DNA of 64,000 bases from Clostridium transplantifaecale (GTDB lineage Bacteria > Bacillota > Clostridia > Lachnospirales > Lachnospiraceae), in contig NZ_UYZY01000008.1 in assembly GCF_900626075.1 (NCBI RefSeq), positions 209,676 to 273,675 on the forward strand, written 5' to 3'. The notes beneath the pieces were generated by a model. It ran no database searches. It had not been told where the DNA came from and saw only the letters and a list, made by a program, of their open reading frames with translations. The translations under genes and the position numbers were made by a program. Shown here one piece after another: positions 54,582 to 63,057 of the stretch; the stretch's first letter is position 1, and each line of letters begins with the position of its first letter.

Positions 54582-54905
54582 TCATAACATCATTCCTGCT
54601 GCAACCAGTTCCAGCAGATAAACTGCGATAATAGCGGCCACGGCCACTACCACCAGGCTCTTTCCCCTGTAGCCGAGAACTACTGCCACAAGTGTCCCTC
54701 CCGCCGCTGAATAAAAATGGCCGGTTGAAAAAAACACATCGGGAAAGGTCAAAGCTCCCAGAACCGCATACGGTGTATAATCCAAAAAGGAACGTATAAA
54801 TCTGGATTGAATCTGTTTTCTGAAAATCGTCACCGGAAGGACTCTGGGAATATAAGTGACAAGCGCCATCAGGATAACACATATTACTACTCTTGTGAGT
54901 TCCAT
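54582..54905 (-). CDS. azlD: Branched-chain amino acid exporter small subunit AzlD
   Basis: The protein has 107 residues with about four membrane segments. YIPRVLPVTIFRKQIQSRFIRSFLDYTPYAVLGALTFPD is typical of AzlD. It pairs with AzlC, whose stop overlaps this ATG by one base. Together they export branched-chain amino acids or analogues. Confidence 0.93.
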   Translation of the reverse strand: MELTRVVICVILMALVTYIPRVLPVTIFRKQIQSRFIRSFLDYTPYAVLGALTFPDVFFSTGHFYSAAGGTLVAVVLGYRGKSLVVVAVAAIIAVYLLELVAAGMML

Positions 54906-55630
54906 CAGTTATTCCCCCTCTCTTCACAGTCTTCCGGCTCCCCCGGGAACAGCCAGGCTCCCAGGGCAGAAGCCGCCACCGTAGCTAATATTACCCGGAA
55001 TCCCGATGAGATAAATCCAAACACGGGAATGTATTTCAGAATGCATGTCACTGCGACCGCGGCCACAATCACGCACAATACGGGTATAGACTTTCTGGCC
55101 GCCGGAATAATCAGCGCGATAAACATGGCATAGAGCGCAATCCCCATGGCATTCTGCAGAGCCTGGGGAAGCAAGGTGGATATCGAGCCGCCCAAAAGTG
55201 TCCCCAGATTCCAGCCCAGTATAGGCATTGTCATCAACCCAAACATAAAAGGCGCTTTTAAGTTCCCTTCCTTAAGGGAGCTGACGACAAACGTCTCATC
55301 CGTAATTCCGAATGCCAGAATCAGTCTGTCAAGGGTCCCTGTCGTCCTCTCCAGTTTCTGGGACAGGGAAAGAGACATCAGCATATACCTGATGTTAATA
55401 ACAAATGTGGTCAGCGCAACTTCAAAATATCCGGCTCCGGCCAGGATCAGATTAGTCCCCGCGAATTGTCCCGCACTCGTTAAGTTTGTCAGGGAAATCA
55501 TCACGGCCACCCATACAGGCAGCCCCCCTGAAACCGCCAGAAAACCAAATGTAAATGATACGGGAAGATATCCCATTCCAATGGGAATGCCACTTTTCAG
55601 CCCTTCCCTGTATGCTCTTTTCCAACTCAT
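54905..55630 (-). CDS. azlC: Branched-chain amino acid exporter large subunit AzlC
   Basis: The protein has 241 residues from the ATG at 55630 (AAGGAA); the frame remains open into the upstream repeat, but that part is not AzlC-like. About seven membrane segments: GIPIGMGYLPVSFTFGFLAV, SLTNLTSAGQFAGTNLI, TTFVINIRYMLMSLSLSQ are family hallmarks. First gene of azlC-azlD-folD. A copy of the hairpin-rich repeat lies directly upstream and offers extended -10 sequences. Confidence 0.93.
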   Translation of the reverse strand: MSWKRAYREGLKSGIPIGMGYLPVSFTFGFLAVSGGLPVWVAVMISLTNLTSAGQFAGTNLILAGAGYFEVALTTFVINIRYMLMSLSLSQKLERTTGTLDRLILAFGITDETFVVSSLKEGNLKAPFMFGLMTMPILGWNLGTLLGGSISTLLPQALQNAMGIALYAMFIALIIPAARKSIPVLCVIVAAVAVTCILKYIPVFGFISSGFRVILATVAASALGAWLFPGEPEDCEERGNN

Positions 55631-55678
55631 TTTTCCACTTTTCCTTACTCTGTTAAAACATTTTTGACCGGTATGCGC

Positions 55679-55820
55679 ATGGTATAATGTGCGCGTAGCG
55701 GACATTATACTGCGCATGCCGTTTTCAGCGTCCACCGCAGAAATACGGGCGCTAAGTTCCGTCGGAGACACCGTATTCACGAAGTGAATATGGTATAATG
55801 TCCATTTGATGATTATACCA
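55679..55820 (+). repeat. Third copy of the 112-bp hairpin-rich repeat
   Basis: The unit 55679-55789 aligns with the copies at 14554 and 14665: ATGGTATAAT edge, CATTATAC hairpin, CCGTTTTCAGCG-loop-CGCAGAAATACGG hairpin, GAGACACCGTATTCACGAAGTGAATATGG and a second edge at 55790-55799. It ends in an additional stem ATGGTATAAT/ATTATACCAT. Outer stem pairs (CCGT/ACGG) differ from both other copies yet still pair. It lies upstream of azlC and after a small hypothetical gene. Confidence 0.85.
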
Positions 55821-55838
55821 TCCCCCCGCTGCGGGAGT

Positions 55839-56099
55839 CTATTGGTATTTTTCGTGCTGGGTGTTCAGCCATTCGACTCCGCTCACAATTCCCTCCTCGG
55901 TAAAGGGAAAATACTCGCTCGTCTTCTGCTCCTCCGGAGTGGCGTCGTAGCCGTATGGCTCCGGCCAAGATGTAACTTTCAGGACCGTTTCTTCCTCTTT
56001 CGACGATTTTTCCATGCGGTACCGCATTCCGGTATCACTGCCGGTAAAATTTTCTTTTTTCAGGAAATTGACCGGCATAACATTTTTACGCTCAATCAT
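55839..56099 (-). CDS. Conserved-looking small protein of unknown function
   Basis: The protein has 86 residues, soluble, charged. Internal segments DTGMRYRMEKSSKEEE, SWPEPYGYDATPEEQ and FPFTEEGIVSGVEWLNTQHEKYQ suggest a compact globular protein. AGGGAGATAAGGCT precedes the ATG. I do not recognise a family. It follows recJ by 81 bases in the same direction. Confidence 0.7.
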   Translation of the reverse strand: MIERKNVMPVNFLKKENFTGSDTGMRYRMEKSSKEEETVLKVTSWPEPYGYDATPEEQKTSEYFPFTEEGIVSGVEWLNTQHEKYQ

Positions 56100-56180
56100 A
56101 GCCTTATCTCCCTGTCTTTAATACCTGCCTTGCCTTAAGGCCTGATCTGCCCTAAGGCCTGCTCTGTCCCTAAAACGCGG

Positions 56181-57890
56181 TCAGTGGAATTTATATCTTC
56201 TCACCACTGCCTGCAGTGTCTTATTTCCGTTATATTCGTTTATTTCCGGGTAGTAAACGATGTCCATGCCCCTGCGTCCGTTTCTCTCTTCCTCAAAAGA
56301 TACGCCATCCCCAAAATAAATGGCCTCCATTGCAAAACCATTCTGTTCCTCCAGGGTCAGTTTTACCACATTTCTGTTTCTGCCGATTACCCTGGCGTTT
56401 CTGACTCTCAGGTTTTTCTGGGCAAACATCGGCTTTTCGTTACCCTGTCCGAAAGGCTCCAGACACCGGAATTCCCTTATCAGGCGCTCTGTCATATAAT
56501 CCACGGGCATCGGAACGTCGATCCAGACCTTTGCTTTAAAATCTTCCTCGCAAAGCCCGGAATTTTCATTCAGCCGTTTTCTGAACTCGTCTAAGTTCTG
56601 CTCTTCCAGGGAAAGTCCTGCTGCCATCGGATGGCCTCCGAATTTCAGCATCAGTTCTTTCACCTCTGACAGTTTCTGGAACATATGGTAGCTTTCTATG
56701 GAACGGCCGGAGCCTTTAACCGCCTCCTCACCTTGTGTCAGGACAATGGATGGTTTCTGATAATATTCTCTCAGGCGTCCCGCTATAATTCCCGCCAGCG
56801 ATTCGTGGCATTCCGGAAGATATACCACCAGAACCTTATCCTGCATATAACAGGAATCCACCATGGCTTTTGCCGCTTCCGTCCCCTGCTCCGTCATATC
56901 TTTACGCATATCATTGAGTTCTTTCAACTCGGTCGCCAGACGGTCCGCTTCATCCTCATCCTGGGAAAGCAGCAGAGACAATGCCAGTTTGGCCGTCTGC
57001 AGCCTGCCACCTGCATTCAGGCAGGGACCGATTACAAATCCAATATGATATGCGGTGATCTGGGATAAATCTAGGTTGTTTTTCCCGGCCAGTTTCCGAA
57101 GTCCGATGCTCTTTGTCTGCTCCATTCTTCGCAGGCCGTATTTTACAATGATCCTGTTTTCATCCTGCAGGCGCATGACATCACCAACCGTAGCAATGGC
57201 GGCAAATTCAAGCAGCTCTTCCCATTCCTTCTGAGGTACGCCGCACTCTCCGTAAAGCACCTGAACCAGTTTCCAGGCAACTACCGCTCCGCAAATCTCA
57301 GGAAACGGATAATTGCATTCCGACCGTTTCGGATCGATCACCGCATCGGCCGGAGGCAGAATCTCTCCGCCGTGCCCCAGGGGCACTTCATGATGATCCG
57401 TGACAATCACGGTCATCCCTTTCTGTTTTGCCAGTTCAATCTGGGAAAAAGCAGAGATTCCATTGTCACAGGTGAGAATCGTATCGATTCCCTGTTCCGC
57501 CGCTTTTTCTATAATCGACTCATTAATTCCATACCCGTCCCTGATACGGTCCGGGATATCATAATCCACCGGAGCGCCGAGGCGCAGAAATGCATTATAT
57601 AATATGTAGGTGGAGCAGACTCCGTCTATATCGTAATCACCTACAATACGTATCTTCTTTTTACTGTTTATCTTCTCTTTGAGAATAGCGACGGCCTTAT
57701 CCATATCCTTCATAAGCCGCGGATCATATAGTGCATCCATCGTTCCGTTCAGATACCGGTTAATATTATTTTCCCCTTCAATTCCCCGGTTTCTGATGAT
57801 CCTGGCCGTTACCGGATCGATGCCGAACTGCTTTGCAATCCCAGTAAAATCGGCTTTTTTCGTCTGTACCATCCAGATTTCTTCTGCCAT
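56181..57890 (-). CDS. recJ: Single-stranded-DNA-specific exonuclease RecJ
   Basis: The protein has 569 residues. DHH phosphoesterase motifs are present: VGDYDIDGVCSTYIL (motif I), LTCDNGISAF, and VTDHHEVP (DHH), followed by the DHHA1 part (AGGRLQTA, SLAGIIAGRLREYY, KGSGRSIESYH, FGGHPMAAGLSL) and a C-terminal OB-like domain. It degrades single-stranded DNA 5' to 3' in repair and recombination. It lies 59 bases downstream of the metallopeptidase gene. Confidence 0.95.
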   Translation of the reverse strand: MAEEIWMVQTKKADFTGIAKQFGIDPVTARIIRNRGIEGENNINRYLNGTMDALYDPRLMKDMDKAVAILKEKINSKKKIRIVGDYDIDGVCSTYILYNAFLRLGAPVDYDIPDRIRDGYGINESIIEKAAEQGIDTILTCDNGISAFSQIELAKQKGMTVIVTDHHEVPLGHGGEILPPADAVIDPKRSECNYPFPEICGAVVAWKLVQVLYGECGVPQKEWEELLEFAAIATVGDVMRLQDENRIIVKYGLRRMEQTKSIGLRKLAGKNNLDLSQITAYHIGFVIGPCLNAGGRLQTAKLALSLLLSQDEDEADRLATELKELNDMRKDMTEQGTEAAKAMVDSCYMQDKVLVVYLPECHESLAGIIAGRLREYYQKPSIVLTQGEEAVKGSGRSIESYHMFQKLSEVKELMLKFGGHPMAAGLSLEEQNLDEFRKRLNENSGLCEEDFKAKVWIDVPMPVDYMTERLIREFRCLEPFGQGNEKPMFAQKNLRVRNARVIGRNRNVVKLTLEEQNGFAMEAIYFGDGVSFEEERNGRRGMDIVYYPEINEYNGNKTLQAVVRRYKFH

Positions 57891-57949
57891 CTGTCTTCTC
57901 TGCCTTTCGTCTGTATACTGCCGCAGTGCTGCGGTTATCCTGTGCTGCC

Positions 57950-58558
57950 CTATATTCTGTATTCTTTCAGGAGTTTCCTTCTCTCCTTATAATCAGGGAG
58001 AATGCGTGCCACAATGATCCAGAAGGCGGCCGAATGGTTCATCTCCAGCCGGTGAGCAAGTTCGTGGACCACCACATAATCGAGCAGTTCTTCCGAAAGA
58101 AGTGCAAGACGCCAGTTAAAATTCAGGTTACCGGCCGAGCTGCAGCTTCCCCACCTCGTCTTCTGGTTTCGGATTGTAATTCTTCCGTAATCCACTCCCA
58201 TGAGGGATGCATAGTAAGAAACCCGGTGTTCCAGCACCGGGCGCAGCTTCTCTATATGGGCACGTATTTCCTCTTCACCGTATACCGGCCGTTCCCTTCT
58301 AAGTTCCGTTACTTTCCGGTAATTTTTTCCAATCCATACCTCATTGCGCATTGCAAAATCCAGCGCTTCTTTTTCCGGTACTCTTCTGGGCAGCCGCATA
58401 ACAACATGTCCGTCCTGTGCGATTTGAAGAGCCATCGTCCGCCTGGCGGAACGGATTATTTCTAACGGGATCCGGATAAATTCTTCCGCCGTCCCATCAC
58501 CACATGGATGAGGAATCCAGGGGTTCAAAATCTGCAAATACTGCATAGAACTTCCCAT
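57950..58558 (-). CDS. YgjP-like zinc metallopeptidase (DUF45)
   Basis: About 202 residues; start uncertain, because the barstar gene overlaps and no initiation codon follows its stop. ATG at 58558 or 58546 are candidates. RSARRTMALQI, RLPRRVPEKEALDFA and KTRWGSCSSAGNLNFNWRLALL lead to the zinc motif VVHELAHRLEMNHS (HELAH plus later residues), typical of YgjP. It may be a protease; substrate not known. Confidence 0.85.
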   Translation of the reverse strand: MGSSMQYLQILNPWIPHPCGDGTAEEFIRIPLEIIRSARRTMALQIAQDGHVVMRLPRRVPEKEALDFAMRNEVWIGKNYRKVTELRRERPVYGEEEIRAHIEKLRPVLEHRVSYYASLMGVDYGRITIRNQKTRWGSCSSAGNLNFNWRLALLSEELLDYVVVHELAHRLEMNHSAAFWIIVARILPDYKERRKLLKEYRI

Positions 58559-58814
58559 CCTTCTCTTCAACAGTCTGAGCCGCATTCTCAAAAACCTTCT
58601 CAAGTTTCGGCTCAAATTCCTTCAGCGGAGCATTGAGCTCCGTACAGCGCACCATTTCCACACATATATTCTCTGCCAGACCATCCGTCAGCATATCGGA
58701 CAGAGCATCCAGGTTCTTCCCATAATACTCCGGAAATTCAAGCTGCTCCATCAGGTAGTTGTGGACAGCTTCTTCATTTTCCATCTCATTCATATCCAGA
58801 AGTAAAAGTCTCAT
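58497..58814 (-). CDS. Barstar-family ribonuclease inhibitor
   Basis: The protein has 105 residues. LLLLDMNEMENEEAVHNYLMEQLEFPEYYGKNLDALSDMLTDG follows the barstar fold, including the YYGKNLDALSDML helix that blocks the barnase active site. AGGAGACG precedes the ATG. It lies 54 bases after a barnase-like gene, so it is the cognate intracellular immunity protein. Confidence 0.93.
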   Translation of the reverse strand: MRLLLLDMNEMENEEAVHNYLMEQLEFPEYYGKNLDALSDMLTDGLAENICVEMVRCTELNAPLKEFEPKLEKVFENAAQTVEEKDGKFYAVFADFEPLDSSSMW

Positions 58815-58868
58815 TTTTCGTCTCCTCCTGTACTTTTCTAATTATAAGCATTCTCGGGGCATTTGCCG

Positions 58869-59381
58869 TCAATAAAGCTGTTCAAATGTTTTGTAATGAT
58901 CTGACGTATAATAAGTCAGACCGTCATTGGAATAAACGAGGCGTTCCGCTCCACGGAATCCACCCTCATAATTAATATCGCATTCATACCACTCCCGGCC
59001 GTCTTTTTCCGGAAGACTGCCCTCGTAATTGCCAAAAGGACTTCCCCCGATGCTCTTTCCGGGAGCCACATCCGTCAGGTTGCCTTCCCGGCTTACCCAT
59101 CCGGCTGCCTCTGCTTCTTTTTTCGTAATAAAATTCCCGGGCAGCTTTCCATAAATATGAATATAGAGAGCCACATCTTCCTTACTGGTATAACTGCCGT
59201 TCTCCTCAACCGCCAGGGCAGAGGACTGTGTTCCCTCCACCTGCTCCTGGTTTACCGGCTTGTCCGCCTGGCTTTCCTGCGTATTGACAGGACTGCAGCC
59301 AAGCAGCAAAAATAAAGCTACGCAAAATGGTATCAGCCATTTTACAAAGGATTTGACTTTACTCCAGTATTCGATTATCAT
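58869..59381 (-). CDS. Barnase-like ribonuclease, predicted lipoprotein
   Basis: The protein has 170 residues. N-terminal membrane segment ends in lipobox LLLGC (Cys29), then a linker, then a complete barnase domain (about 62-170). The match to Bacillus barnase is close: GNLTDVAPGKSIGGSPFGN, DINYEGGFRGAERLVYSN, TSDHYKTF. Catalytic equivalents Glu133, Arg147, His162 and Lys87 are present. Unlike Bacillus barnase, it would stay attached to the outer membrane face or be released by processing. AAGGAGG precedes the ATG. Barstar follows. Confidence 0.93.
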   Translation of the reverse strand: MIIEYWSKVKSFVKWLIPFCVALFLLLGCSPVNTQESQADKPVNQEQVEGTQSSALAVEENGSYTSKEDVALYIHIYGKLPGNFITKKEAEAAGWVSREGNLTDVAPGKSIGGSPFGNYEGSLPEKDGREWYECDINYEGGFRGAERLVYSNDGLTYYTSDHYKTFEQLY

Positions 59382-59566
59382 AATTTCCTCCTTCAGGCAC
59401 TGGCTGCCTGATTGTGTAGTAAAACTACAGCTTATATATTATATAAGGCATTGGGGTAAAAGTCAAACCTCCTGTTTATTAGATAGGAAAAATGAATGGA
59501 ATATTCTAAAATAACAGGGAGAAAAAGTTTTTATGAACAATGTGAGATGTTTCCGGCAACGCAAAA

Positions 59567-59611
59567 AGCGCCCCGCAGCCTTCTGTTGAAGGTGATGCGG
59601 GGCGCTTTTGC
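59567..59611. terminator. Bidirectional terminator
   Basis: AAAAAGCGCCCCGCA and TGCGGGGCGCTTTT pair, with an inner CCTTC/GAAGG stem. It follows the small lipoprotein gene at 59621-59983. Confidence 0.92.
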
Positions 59612-59620
59612 GCTGATATT

Positions 59621-59983
59621 TTATGGCTGTTCAATTCCGTTAAATATTTCAATTGCCTTTTCATTGCTTGTTTCTAATAAAAATTTACCGTTCACAGGCC
59701 AGTCTTTTATTACATCCTTGTAAGTCTCCTGTGCTTCGCTCAGACTTTTCTCCGATTCATATTCGTAGATTTTTACAACGGAAGTATCAATATAGAAGAT
59801 TACTCCATCTTTGGCTCCAATCATCTGGAAGTAAGGTTTATCATTCTCATCTACCTCAATATCATTATCCGCATAGGCCTGAATGATATCGACAAGCACT
59901 CTCCCATCTTTCTTACTGCCGCCACACGCTGCCAGCATAACCGCCAGCATAACTACTGCCATAAGTCCTGTTATCTTCTTCAT
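59621..59983 (-). CDS. Small lipoprotein of unknown function
   Basis: The protein has 120 residues with signal peptide and lipobox MLAAC (Cys20). The remaining domain (VLVDIIQAYADNDIEVDENDKPYFQMIGAKDGVIFYID, KIYEYESEKSLSEA) looks like a small alpha/beta fold, as in several clostridial lipoproteins. No family name recognised. AGGAGG precedes the ATG. Terminated by a strong hairpin. Confidence 0.82.
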   Translation of the reverse strand: MKKITGLMAVVMLAVMLAACGGSKKDGRVLVDIIQAYADNDIEVDENDKPYFQMIGAKDGVIFYIDTSVVKIYEYESEKSLSEAQETYKDVIKDWPVNGKFLLETSNEKAIEIFNGIEQP

Positions 59984-60282
59984 TTTTCTCCTCCACTGAT
60001 GTGTTTATATACAATTGGATCATTATATCACACTCCGGTAATCTTTACTACCCGTTCATTATGAATTGCAGGACGAGGTTCCTGCCGATTCTTTTGAGGA
60101 TGCGTCGCTGATTGTTCTGTACTTTCGTGTTTAGCTGTTCATTTAAGTCTATGTACATTTACTTTTTATCCAATCTATATCGTTTGCTGAGGATTACACT
60201 AAACTACAATAGTGATCTTCTTATTTCTGTAATTTATCTTTATGAGGTGTACGGCCGGCGGTTTGTGACGGTTCCAATATTC

Positions 60283-61086
60283 TTATTTGACTTCCCAGAT
60301 CTCCCAGGCCCCATATCCTCCCGGCCGCTCATGCCAGCATGCTCCCTCCAGGTTTCCTCCCGGCGTCTCGTCAAAATAATACCAGTCCCCTGGTTCCTCA
60401 CAGGATGCTATTCTTCCGTTCCATTTCTGCCATCCTGTCAGCATATGTCCGTCGGCAGCGAACATATACCAGTGATGGTTGATCAACTGCCACTCATTGG
60501 CGGCATATTGACCGTCGGGTTTACGGTAGCGGTATTTTCCCTGGGTGTCGCATTCCCAGCCCGTGATGGCTGGTTCAGGGGCTGCCAGAGCTGTTTTAAA
60601 TGCCTCCCATGTGTGTTTCGTATGGTTATAAACAAATGGATTTGGGCAGATTTTTCCCGTAACATCGTAGTGCCGGAGGACACATTCCGCCGGAACCCGG
60701 TATTTCTTCATCAGTTCCCGGGTGAGCATAATGGCTGACTCTACCGTGCTATCCTCAAAGTACCAGTCCCGGCTTGTATCTGCCTGACTGCCTCTGTTTC
60801 GCACGCAAAGTTCGATTCCAATGCTGTTTCCGTTCCGGCATTCTGGATGTTTATACACGTTTGCACCACAGTGCCAGGCAATATTCTTATCCTCTACCGA
60901 CTGCCATATCTCACCCTGGAAACCAACAAAATAATGGGCGCTGGCCCCAACGCGCCCGCCGGCATAATATTTACAGTTAGCCTCCGCTCCGCCGGTGGCG
61001 CCAACATAGTGGATCACGATATACTTGATACGGCTTAACTGGCCGGAGTTGTAATTATATGGTGTAAGTAATTGATGTATCTGCAT
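60283..61086 (-). CDS. Phage endolysin: N-acetylmuramoyl-L-alanine amidase with wall-binding repeats
   Basis: The protein has 267 residues from the ATG at 61086 (AGAGGGG). Amidase_2 domain (about 1-165): zinc ligands expected in IVIHYVGAT, HYFVGF and RHYDVTGKICPNP. Two choline-binding-like repeats follow (GWECDTQGKYRYRKPDG, NHHWYMFAADGHMLTGWQ). It cleaves the amide bond between muramic acid and L-alanine. It is last in the phage lysis module. The 298 bases beyond its stop (59984-60282) are AT-rich and hold no gene; a prophage end may lie there. Confidence 0.92.
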   Translation of the reverse strand: MQIHQLLTPYNYNSGQLSRIKYIVIHYVGATGGAEANCKYYAGGRVGASAHYFVGFQGEIWQSVEDKNIAWHCGANVYKHPECRNGNSIGIELCVRNRGSQADTSRDWYFEDSTVESAIMLTRELMKKYRVPAECVLRHYDVTGKICPNPFVYNHTKHTWEAFKTALAAPEPAITGWECDTQGKYRYRKPDGQYAANEWQLINHHWYMFAADGHMLTGWQKWNGRIASCEEPGDWYYFDETPGGNLEGACWHERPGGYGAWEIWEVK

Positions 61087-61106
61087 AACTTTCCCCTCTC
61101 TTTTAT

Positions 61107-61134
61107 GATCGGCCAGGAGCAAGCCTGGCCGGTC
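61107..61134. other. Hairpin between holin and endolysin genes
   Basis: GACCGGCCAGG and CCTGGCCGATC pair across six bases in the 124-base gap. It may regulate endolysin expression relative to holin. Confidence 0.4.
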
Positions 61135-61210
61135 ACATTTTTATTGCGGTACCATATGTACCCTTCCCCCATATTTCTTTCCGGAGCGAAACATGGGGGA
61201 ACGCAGCTCC

Positions 61211-61480
61211 CTACTGTTTGCAGTCTTTAATCTGCCTGACTGCCTGGTTGACACCGGTTGCCGCCAGACCTGAAACAATTCCAATCGCCAGGGCATTAAT
61301 CGGATCCTGCGCCGGAAATGCCGGCATCGTATACATCCCTGCGAGTCCCAAAACAGCTCCGGCCACTCCGCAGATGACTGGGATCGCCTCATTCTTTACC
61401 TTTTCAGTGGCCTTGCAGGCCATTCCGGCCAGATAACAAATCACGGTGATACCTGCAACACTTGCAATTCCAAAATCCAT
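61211..61480 (-). CDS. Phage holin
   Basis: The protein has 89 residues with three hydrophobic segments (GIASVAGITVICYLAGMA, PVICGVAGAVLGLAGMYTM, ALAIGIVSGLAATGV) and a short charged tail. The order and the LAGMACKATEKVKNEAIPVICG region fit the Phage_holin_5 group. It forms membrane holes that let the endolysin act. Position between the XhlA-like and endolysin genes supports the call. Confidence 0.85.
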   Translation of the reverse strand: MDFGIASVAGITVICYLAGMACKATEKVKNEAIPVICGVAGAVLGLAGMYTMPAFPAQDPINALAIGIVSGLAATGVNQAVRQIKDCKQ

Positions 61481-61537
61481 ATGTTTGTCTCACTTTCTTA
61501 TTTGATTTTGATTATTTGACTTTACTTATTTGTTTTC

Positions 61538-61855
61538 TTATTTGGTATAAAGAGCCATGATATAAATCAGGCCGGTAGCAACTGCCCCGGCCATAGCTCC
61601 AACTACTGTGTTAAAAACTGTCTTTTTCATACTGCTCCACCGCTCTGCCGGTTCCGACTCCAATTTTGCCAGACGTTCTCCCTGGTCACTCTGTTCCCTG
61701 AGCATTGCCTGCATATTAAGAGCTAACTCCTTGACGGATAAAACCAGTTCCTGTATCGTTTTGTTTTGTTCTTCTTGCTCCGACATCCTGTGTTTAAGGG
61801 AACCAATTTCATGATCATGTCCTTCCAGCTTTACTGCAATTTCTTCGTCCGTCAC
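61538..61855 (-). CDS. XhlA-like phage lysis-associated membrane protein
   Basis: The protein has 105 residues, GTG start at 61855 behind GCGAGG. Residues 1-70 form a coiled coil (IGSLKHRMSEQEEQNKTIQELVLSVKELA), and the C-terminus has one membrane segment (FNTVVGAMAGAVATGLIYIMALY). This is the architecture of XhlA/haemolysin-type proteins beside holins in defective and active phages. First gene of the lysis module on the minus strand. Confidence 0.75.
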   Translation of the reverse strand: MTDEEIAVKLEGHDHEIGSLKHRMSEQEEQNKTIQELVLSVKELALNMQAMLREQSDQGERLAKLESEPAERWSSMKKTVFNTVVGAMAGAVATGLIYIMALYTK

Positions 61856-62120
61856 ATTCTGATACCTCGCTTTCTATTTCTGTTGTTGGGTTGGGTGTTA
61901 CTCGCTGAATAGGTAGTAGGGATGTTGGCCTTCTTAATTCTGTTATGGAAAGGCTTACTATTAAATATAAAAAGATATTAACGTTATCCAGATAAATACT
62001 ATTGTTATATAAAATTTATTTATAGAAATACTACCTTCAGTTTCTGCTCCTTTTTTCGCTTTCTTAAGATAGATTTATATTTGCATGGATGTCAAAAAGA
62101 CTGTGTTATTTGCGCAGGGA

Positions 62121-62285
62121 AATGGCGAGATAAAGTCTGGTATGGAAAACAAACTCGGCTTTATTAATGGCAAAAAAAATAACTTCTGGATTTATTTATC
62201 CCTTGAAGACAAAAAACTATATTTTTATGATGGCCCATCCCAGACAAACGGAGCAAATATCATTGGGGCGTTGACCTTCCAGTGA
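62121..62285 (+). CDS. Cassette 1: alternative tail-fibre tip
   Basis: From AAT GGC GAG, the frame encodes 54 residues (NGEIKSGMENKLGFINGKKN through GANIIGALTFQ) and ends at TGA. The frame also extends upstream to an ATG at 62085 without a ribosome binding site. It is the shortest complete cassette. The array's left boundary is here; nothing similar exists to the left. Confidence 0.7.
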   Translation, partial: NGEIKSGMENKLGFINGKKNNFWIYLSLEDKKLYFYDGPSQTNGANIIGALTFQ

Positions 62286-62294
62286 TAACGGCAA

Positions 62295-62540
62295 AATGGC
62301 GAGACATTTAAAAAGAATCTTGTTTTTCTCTCCGAAGCACCGAAGGAGCAAGGAGCTTCTTACCTTTTTTCGGTATCCAATAATTTTAACATTACATCTG
62401 ATTGCACTATCCCCGTATACTCCAAAGGTTTATTTACGTCAACCTGGGATGACGGGGTATTATTTGCCATTACAGTTGATGCAAATATGATTATTGCATT
62501 CAGAAATAGTGGAAACTGGTCAAGCGCAAGAGTCCTTTAA
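62295..62540 (+). CDS. Cassette 2: alternative tail-fibre tip
   Basis: Starts at AAT GGC GAG and encodes 81 residues, NGETFKKNLVFLSEAPKE to the end NSGNWSSARVL. The stop TAA overlaps the next motif. No start codon or ribosome binding site at the cassette beginning, so it needs fusion to an upstream gene. The WSSARVL ending resembles C-terminal ends of phage fibre knob domains. Confidence 0.75.
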   Translation, partial: NGETFKKNLVFLSEAPKEQGASYLFSVSNNFNITSDCTIPVYSKGLFTSTWDDGVLFAITVDANMIIAFRNSGNWSSARVL

Positions 62541-62773
62541 ATGGCGATCTCGAAAATAAAAACAGGTTAAAAGTATGCAATAGAAACGAACTAAACTTGG
62601 CCTGTGGCTATAATAGTGATGACGGAGCTTTATATTTTAATTATAGCGGCTGTTTGAAACCGGTTGATATAGTTCATTTTCGAGATGGCACTGGAAGCTC
62701 AAATTCATGTCGAATTGCAGTCTCAGACGTATTGGTTAATGGAATTTCCATTAAATCAAAGCTCGGGATATAG
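62540..62773 (+). CDS. Cassette 3: alternative tail-fibre tip
   Basis: Starts at AAT GGC GAT, encodes 77 residues (NGDLENKNRLKVCNRNEL to VNGISIKSKLGI) and stops at TAG. The first base is shared with the last base of the preceding stop codon. The composition (Asn, Ser, Gly and aromatic residues) fits a beta-rich binding domain. Confidence 0.75.
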   Translation, partial: NGDLENKNRLKVCNRNELNLACGYNSDDGALYFNYSGCLKPVDIVHFRDGTGSSNSCRIAVSDVLVNGISIKSKLGI

Positions 62774-62790
62774 GCTACATTCAAGAGCTA

Positions 62791-63048
62791 AATGGCGAGA
62801 GGTTTGCAATAAGAATGAACGGAATTCCTATCGAAAGCGGTGCCGTTTCTATTGCAGACAGCCGAATCTCAGAAGGCACAAAATGCATTTGTGGTCCGTA
62901 TTATGATCCATCTACAGGAGCAATCCCGTATGTCATTATCACCCAGTGCCAAAATGGTAAGGCAAATTTTTACATCCGTGAAGCAGATGGCACATATCCA
63001 GTTGATGGCACAAAAATGTATCTAGATGCTATTTTGGGTAATAAATAA
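62791..63048 (+). CDS. Cassette 4: alternative tail-fibre tip
   Basis: Starts at AAT GGC GAG, encodes 85 residues (NGERFAIRMNGIPIESGA to TKMYLDAILGNK) and ends at TAA. An internal ATG at 62815 is in frame but has no ribosome binding site. No similarity to the neighbouring cassettes apart from the first three residues. Confidence 0.75.
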   Translation, partial: NGERFAIRMNGIPIESGAVSIADSRISEGTKCICGPYYDPSTGAIPYVIITQCQNGKANFYIREADGTYPVDGTKMYLDAILGNK

Positions 63049-63057
63049 ATTCTGCTA

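Noticed and set aside
61141..61392. 83-codon frame overlapping the holin gene
   Set aside because: Arginine-rich shadow frame with no ribosome binding site; the holin frame explains the region.
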